This document shows positions 14,917 through 18,929 of a stretch of DNA of 18,929 nt, piece by piece. Origin of the DNA: CAZKUR01 sp964556005 (GTDB lineage Bacteria; Bacteroidota; Ignavibacteria; Ignavibacteriales; Ignavibacteriaceae); assembly GCA_964556005.1 (NCBI GenBank), contig CAZKUR010000075.1, positions 1 through 18,929 on the forward strand, in the 5' to 3' direction. Both the position numbers and the translations under genes were made by a program. Every line of letters starts with the position of its first letter. Positions within the stretch are counted from its first letter, which is position 1. Under the pieces are notes generated by a model, which was not told the DNA's origin, searched no databases, and saw nothing but the letters and a program-made list of their open reading frames with translations.

Positions 14917-17900
14917 CTAATTCTTCAACAATTTAAATGATAAAAACCATTCCCACGAAGTCCCGCCCTTCCACCATGCATTTGCGATTCCCGCAGAAAA
15001 AGTTGATTCCAAATTATACCAATGTTTAAAAACTATATTTATTTGAGCACCAAGGTCGACCCATTTATCGTTTTGACTCGAACTGACTAACAAGCCTTGA
15101 GAATAAAGGTCAAAGTCAATATGGCTCAAGTAATGCTCACCGATGCCTGCCCAGCCGAACCTAATCGGAGGAAAATCGTTTTCCAGCATTACTTTACCGA
15201 ATTTATCGGCATCTAAACTGTAAATAGGAATTCCCGGGAAACGGAAAATTTTTCTGTATTGTTTAACATCAACATTTTCCACTGCTCTGTTTCCGAAACC
15301 GCCGAAGAAAAATAAAGCCTGAAACAGTTCATCGTTTTTAACAGCATATCCCGATGCTACTTTAAGATGGAAAACATTGTGAGCGAATGCCCATGTAGTA
15401 AAGTGATCCCACTCACCGTAAATCTGCCCGGCATATTGAGGATTTTTGGGATCGGTCCCGAAACCTATAATTGTTCCGGTAAAATCATTTCCATATTCAT
15501 AATCCGAACTGCCGATAGTTTTTCTTAAGTCTTTAACATTAAAGCTTGTTTGCCCGACCAAAAAATCAGGCTGGGAAACATGAACCAAATTATCATTTAT
15601 AAATTCAACTCCGGTGTATAAATCCAATTGGGTTTTCTGCATAATTTTAAGAGGATTATCATAAATCCAGTAATGTGAATTTTGGGCTGTTAATTTAGTA
15701 CCGATCATTCCTCTTTTTCTGTTGTTAAATAAATCATAAAAATCGGTACCGTTATAACTGTATTCCAGCAGGTACTGTTTTTTATATTCATACTTTCCTT
15801 TAAAATGATATTTCGGACCGGAAGGCATATCGTTGAAAGGCGAAATTCCAAATTCCATTGTCAGTTCCTGTTCAAAAAGAGGATCGCCGACGTGAACGAA
15901 AAAGCCCAGTACTTTTTGTTTTTGAAATCCTGTAATAACAGGAATAAAAGTCTGCAGCTTTAGATTGGCAAGTCCGCTGTATTGTTCCTCTTTTCTAATT
16001 TTCAAAGCAGCTTCGGTATCCTCGCCTGTTTGAACTGCCCAACTTAAAACTTTTGAACTCTTATCGAGTATTCGTTCACCCATATATTTAATTGCAGGCA
16101 ATTCACTGGCCGGTTCATTCGGAATTATTACAGGGTAAAATCCTTCCGCACTAAACTCAAAAGCAAAAATTGAAGCGGGACTTATATAGATCGGTTTAAA
16201 TAATCCTAATACAGTATTGCTTAAAGGTGTTATTTGCGAGGTTGCAAAATCATACCTGTAAATATTTGAAACTCCGTTTGTATATGCATTCCACAGCAGG
16301 AATTTTTCATCAGGACTCCATGAAGGATTATCCGGAGAACCGGAATCGGTGATTGTTTTATATTTAAAGGATTTTCCGTTCAACAATTCGTTCCGATTTG
16401 CGATTACTAGCATCTGATCACCGTTTACCCGGTGAATTACTATAGCTAAAAATTTTCCCGATGGGCTTACTGACATACTCTCGACTTCATCACCCATGTC
16501 AAAACTTGCAATCTGTGTTAACGAATGATACGGATATGGGGAATAAACTAACGAGGCAATACCACCGGAATTTTGTATCCCCCAGAGTTCGTGCATTTCC
16601 GGTGAAATTGTCAGCTCTCCAACCCGCGCATTTTTAAAAAGTATTTTTTCGTCTTTTGTTGCAGGATCGAGTACACAAATATCACGGTATAGCTGATTGT
16701 TTTTTGTAGTATAAAAAAACAAATTTGATGCGGGGTCATAAGCTGTTGAAGCAACCTGGTACATGCTGGGAGTTGGCAATGAAGCTATTTGTGTGTATTG
16801 CGAGGTAAGAAGATTTAACTCTTTTATTCCGGCGAGATGATTCGGCCTATGATAACCGAAGATTAATGATTTACCTGTATAATCGAGATATTCTTTTGTT
16901 ACCCAGCCGGTTGGCTCATCAGTCAATCTTTTTATCGGAGTTATGGGAGCAGATTCAATCCTTGCAATATTTTGCCTTTGAAATTCCTTTTCATTTTTTA
17001 TGAAACTTTTCCAAGCATCACTAAAATCAACTCCATACACGGCTTTAAATTTATTTTTAAATCCTCCATAAAAATCACCGGGCTGTGCTGTAAACCAGTC
17101 AAGTAATTTATCAGCGCCGTATTTTGCTGCAACATAAGAAGCAAACCTTGCGCCGTATAAATAAAATAGAGTTTCAAGCAAAAAATTATTATGACTTAAT
17201 GTAGCATCAAGACTTAGTTCTGTAGGAAAAGTTTTATTCTCAAAAACCATCGACCTAAAATACATTTCATCGAAATTTCCCAATATTCTTCCGAAGCCAC
17301 CGCTTAACCATGTTTCCATAAAAACTGCAATTGATTCCTGGTGCCATCTCGGCGTATATCTACCAAAATTTGTAAGCAGCGAAAAAGGAATAGTCATCGG
17401 TTCGACCTGCTCAGGTGAAACTTTGCCGAAAATAGAACGCGTAACGGATTCAATACCTGATGCATGGTCGTTGACAACAACATGGACAAGCTCGTGGCTG
17501 ATTATCCATTTCAGTCTGTCGTTAAACGGAATATTTTCGTAGCCGGGTTCAAGCGGTTCTATTTCAAGCCTGATGTAATTTTCAGGGACAGTGGTGGTTG
17601 CACCAAATCCGTAATCGCTGACATCATAGGTATTAATTACAATTTTTTCCGACGGTGTATAATGAAATAATTTCATTAATACTTTTAGAGCAGCTTCTGC
17701 GGATGAAAGGATATGAGGTACTAATGGAGAATGCGACTCTCTGTAGACAACTTTAAAATGTTCGCTCTCCTGTTCATACCATCCGTCTCTTTCATCTTTG
17801 GGATATATCTTTATCAAAAGATCGTCGCTTCCTCCCAGCCTAAAAACTTCACTTGCTGCATATTTGTTCCCAACATTAAAATTAAGCTCGGCGGAATAAT

Positions 17901-18597
17901 TAAAATTTTTAGCATCAATATCCCTGACAATTCCATTGCCTCTGAATTTATTTATACTGTTCTCATCAACTTTAACTCCATTTAGACTAAGAGTAAAAAT
18001 TCCGTCTTTATAATAACTGTTAAAAGAAGGAATTCTTTTATTTGATCTGATTTTAATCAGCGTTCCGCTTTCTCTTTCCTCAACGGAAATCGAAGGGATA
18101 TCAAATCTGCAGTCTTCTTTTGGAGAATGAAAAACTTTTTCGTTAAAAACTAGAGAGCTATCCGGCCTATCATTGCCGACAAGTATAATATTCGGATCTA
18201 TAAAGTAAAGCTTTCTATCAAGTGCGATACTAAGAGGCTCGATGCAGTAATTTACCGGTATATATATCTGGTTATTTAAAAAATAAGTAGATGTCGGTAA
18301 CTGATAAATTTGATTTTCGTTCTTTGATTTATAAAAAATATTTACGAATGGATTTTGCGCATTAAAACGCAAATCATATTCGGAAAATTTTAAATCCAGG
18401 CTTTCCGGCTTGTTACTTGTAGAGAAATTAATATTTAGTACTGATGCAAATCTTTTGATCGAAAAATATAAAATATCGTTTTTTTCAAAAGCGGGAATGT
18501 AAGTCGTATCGTTTTGAATAATTAATTTTAAATAAGATTGAGAATATATTTGAACCGAAAGGAACAATAAAATTATTATTAGAAAAGTTTTCTTCAT
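14917..18597 (-). CDS. Secreted metallopeptidase / TolB-like beta-propeller / outer-membrane barrel protein
   Basis: 1226 residues. A signal peptide (1-20, ending QIYSQ) leads into a region like the copper amine oxidase N-terminal domain (about 20-140), then a beta region (165-265). A gluzincin (peptidase MA-like) domain spans about 278-545 with HELVH: zinc ligands His368 and His372, catalytic Glu369, and likely third ligand Glu421 in WHQESIAVF. A WD40/PD40-type propeller follows (about 555-830; typical blade SPDEKFLLWNAYTNGVSNIY). The last 350 residues are rich in alternating, aromatic beta strands with FFFGGFGNRAV and an NDFPPIRF-like segment, resembling BamA-type barrels, so the C-terminus probably sits in the outer membrane with the protease in the periplasm. 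No Shine-Dalgarno is visible. It follows an intrinsic terminator by about 130 bp, so it has its own promoter, which I could not locate. The domain order is by eye; substrate unknown. Confidence 0.85.
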   Translation of the reverse strand: MKKTFLIIILLFLSVQIYSQSYLKLIIQNDTTYIPAFEKNDILYFSIKRFASVLNINFSTSNKPESLDLKFSEYDLRFNAQNPFVNIFYKSKNENQIYQLPTSTYFLNNQIYIPVNYCIEPLSIALDRKLYFIDPNIILVGNDRPDSSLVFNEKVFHSPKEDCRFDIPSISVEERESGTLIKIRSNKRIPSFNSYYKDGIFTLSLNGVKVDENSINKFRGNGIVRDIDAKNFNYSAELNFNVGNKYAASEVFRLGGSDDLLIKIYPKDERDGWYEQESEHFKVVYRESHSPLVPHILSSAEAALKVLMKLFHYTPSEKIVINTYDVSDYGFGATTTVPENYIRLEIEPLEPGYENIPFNDRLKWIISHELVHVVVNDHASGIESVTRSIFGKVSPEQVEPMTIPFSLLTNFGRYTPRWHQESIAVFMETWLSGGFGRILGNFDEMYFRSMVFENKTFPTELSLDATLSHNNFLLETLFYLYGARFASYVAAKYGADKLLDWFTAQPGDFYGGFKNKFKAVYGVDFSDAWKSFIKNEKEFQRQNIARIESAPITPIKRLTDEPTGWVTKEYLDYTGKSLIFGYHRPNHLAGIKELNLLTSQYTQIASLPTPSMYQVASTAYDPASNLFFYTTKNNQLYRDICVLDPATKDEKILFKNARVGELTISPEMHELWGIQNSGGIASLVYSPYPYHSLTQIASFDMGDEVESMSVSPSGKFLAIVIHRVNGDQMLVIANRNELLNGKSFKYKTITDSGSPDNPSWSPDEKFLLWNAYTNGVSNIYRYDFATSQITPLSNTVLGLFKPIYISPASIFAFEFSAEGFYPVIIPNEPASELPAIKYMGERILDKSSKVLSWAVQTGEDTEAALKIRKEEQYSGLANLKLQTFIPVITGFQKQKVLGFFVHVGDPLFEQELTMEFGISPFNDMPSGPKYHFKGKYEYKKQYLLEYSYNGTDFYDLFNNRKRGMIGTKLTAQNSHYWIYDNPLKIMQKTQLDLYTGVEFINDNLVHVSQPDFLVGQTSFNVKDLRKTIGSSDYEYGNDFTGTIIGFGTDPKNPQYAGQIYGEWDHFTTWAFAHNVFHLKVASGYAVKNDELFQALFFFGGFGNRAVENVDVKQYRKIFRFPGIPIYSLDADKFGKVMLENDFPPIRFGWAGIGEHYLSHIDFDLYSQGLLVSSSQNDKWVDLGAQINIVFKHWYNLESTFSAGIANAWWKGGTSWEWFLSFKLLKN

Positions 18598-18725
18598 GGC
18601 AAAAATGTTTACTATAAAAAACAGAAATTAAATTGACAGAACTTTAATATTTGAAATTATAATTACTTAAATTTTCAAGCTGAATTTTTGCCTGCGTTAT
18701 ATCTATCATGATTAAAAATGTTTTC

Positions 18726-18759
18726 AAAAAAAAGCCTTCAATATTTCAATTGAAGGCTT
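18726..18759 (-). terminator. Intrinsic (Rho-independent) terminator of the repeat-protein gene
   Basis: A perfect 10-bp stem AAGCCTTCAA/TTGAAGGCTT (18732-18741 with 18750-18759) has an 8-nt loop and, on the minus strand, runs directly into eight T residues. It lies 41 nt after the stop of the repeat protein and separates that transcript from the next gene. It is the clearest terminator in the window. Confidence 0.88.
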
Positions 18760-18800
18760 ATATAATGGTTTACGCAATAGCTGTTAACTCAGGAAATGAG

Positions 18801-18929
18801 TTATCTCACAAAACCGTAACGGCTACCTAATTCATCTAATTGTGAATTAGACCTTACGAATCCATATCGGCTACCTAACTCATCTAATTGTGAATTAGAC
18901 CTTACGAATCCATATCGGCTACCTAACTC
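18801..18929 (-). CDS. C-terminal end of a protein built of 16-residue tandem repeats (partial, unknown function)
   Basis: The last 42 codons of a minus-strand gene that begins outside the window. They read as 2.6 copies of ELGSRYGFVRSNSQLD, ending ELGSRYGFVR and TAA at 18801-18803. The DNA period is 48 bp, exactly 16 codons, so the frame is kept; the other two minus frames hit a stop in every unit. The last ten codons differ from the other units at seven positions, all third-base and all synonymous, which is strong evidence that this frame is translated and constrained. A good terminator follows 41 nt later. I do not recognise the family. The repeat carries Tyr, Phe, three Arg and a Gly/Ser/Asn-rich middle, with no Cys or Pro. 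Confidence 0.8.
   Translation of the reverse strand, partial: ELGSRYGFVRSNSQLDELGSRYGFVRSNSQLDELGSRYGFVR
18821..18929 (-). repeat. 48-bp tandem repeat, at least 2.3 units, continuing past the window edge
   Basis: Units start at 18821, 18869 and 18917 (partial). The first two differ at one base (position 11, t versus c), and the third partial unit matches the second. Each full unit contains a short hairpin, TCTAATT-GTG-AATTAGA (18835-18851 and 18883-18899 on the plus strand). Near identity over two full units indicates recent duplication or ongoing homogenisation. Confidence 0.92.

Noticed and set aside
18642..18672. Plus-strand TTGACA and TATAAT upstream of the large protease gene
   Set aside because: The spacer is 19 bp and it points to the right, toward the 3' end of the repeat gene, where no supported plus-strand gene exists. 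Likely chance in AT-rich DNA.
18817..18929. Plus-strand open frame through the 48-bp repeats (LPNSSNCELDLTNPYR units)
   Set aside because: It opens right after a TAA and has no start codon. The synonymous-only divergence of the last unit fits only the minus-strand frame, which also has the terminator.
18821..18929. CRISPR array
   Set aside because: The units are contiguous without variable spacers and keep a codon-length period; this is a coding minisatellite.
18801..18929. WG-type or MORN-type repeat protein, because of the RYGFV motif
   Set aside because: The 16-residue period is too short for WG repeats, and the GKxVIP-like and MORN glycine patterns are absent.

Overview
This 18.9 kb window is low in GC, and every gene I can support lies on the minus strand, so the genes read from right to left. 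Gene families and style suggest a Gram-negative member of the Bacteroidota/Chlorobi/Ignavibacteria group. Pointers are paired DUF3857/transglutaminase-like secreted proteins, a long periplasmic protease/beta-propeller/outer-membrane-barrel protein, many signal peptides, and start codons of which only some have a Shine-Dalgarno site. The taxonomy is inference; there is no rRNA or other marker gene here.

In order of transcription: (1) at the right edge (18801-18929) is the C-terminal end of a protein made of near-identical 16-residue repeats, closed by a clear intrinsic terminator (18726-18759). (2) 14917-18597 encodes a 1226-residue secreted protein with a gluzincin-type metallopeptidase domain, a TolB-like beta-propeller and a probable outer-membrane barrel. 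(3) 10573-14789 is a signalling cluster: a TPR protein with a GTG start, a GAF/HATPase protein that seems to lack the phospho-acceptor His, and, 2 bp further on, a PAS/histidine kinase/receiver hybrid. (4) 7672-10398 holds a six-helix membrane protein of the PAP2_C/sphingomyelin-synthase-like group, then a 674-residue coiled-coil protein without an ATPase head. (5) 5998-7371 is a secreted GH13 amylase-like enzyme. (6) 1527-5509 is a 1-nt-overlapping pair of secreted DUF3857/transglutaminase-like proteins, one with catalytic-type residues and one degenerate. (7) 1-1353 is the start of an osmoprotectant (OpuC/ProU-type) ABC importer operon: ATPase, then the substrate-binding protein, which runs off the left edge.

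Most modules look like independent transcription units separated by 130-460 bp of AT-rich DNA. Tight coupling appears at three places: the ABC genes (8-nt overlap), the DUF3857 pair (1-nt overlap) and the two kinase genes (2-nt gap). Much of the window concerns the cell envelope and signalling. I see no mobile elements, CRISPR arrays, tRNAs or rRNAs.

The most unusual item is the 16-residue repeat protein at the right edge. Its repeat units are almost identical at DNA level, yet the final partial unit differs from them only at synonymous third positions. This shows a real, selected protein whose repeats have been recently amplified or homogenised. I do not recognise the family, and most of the gene is outside the window.
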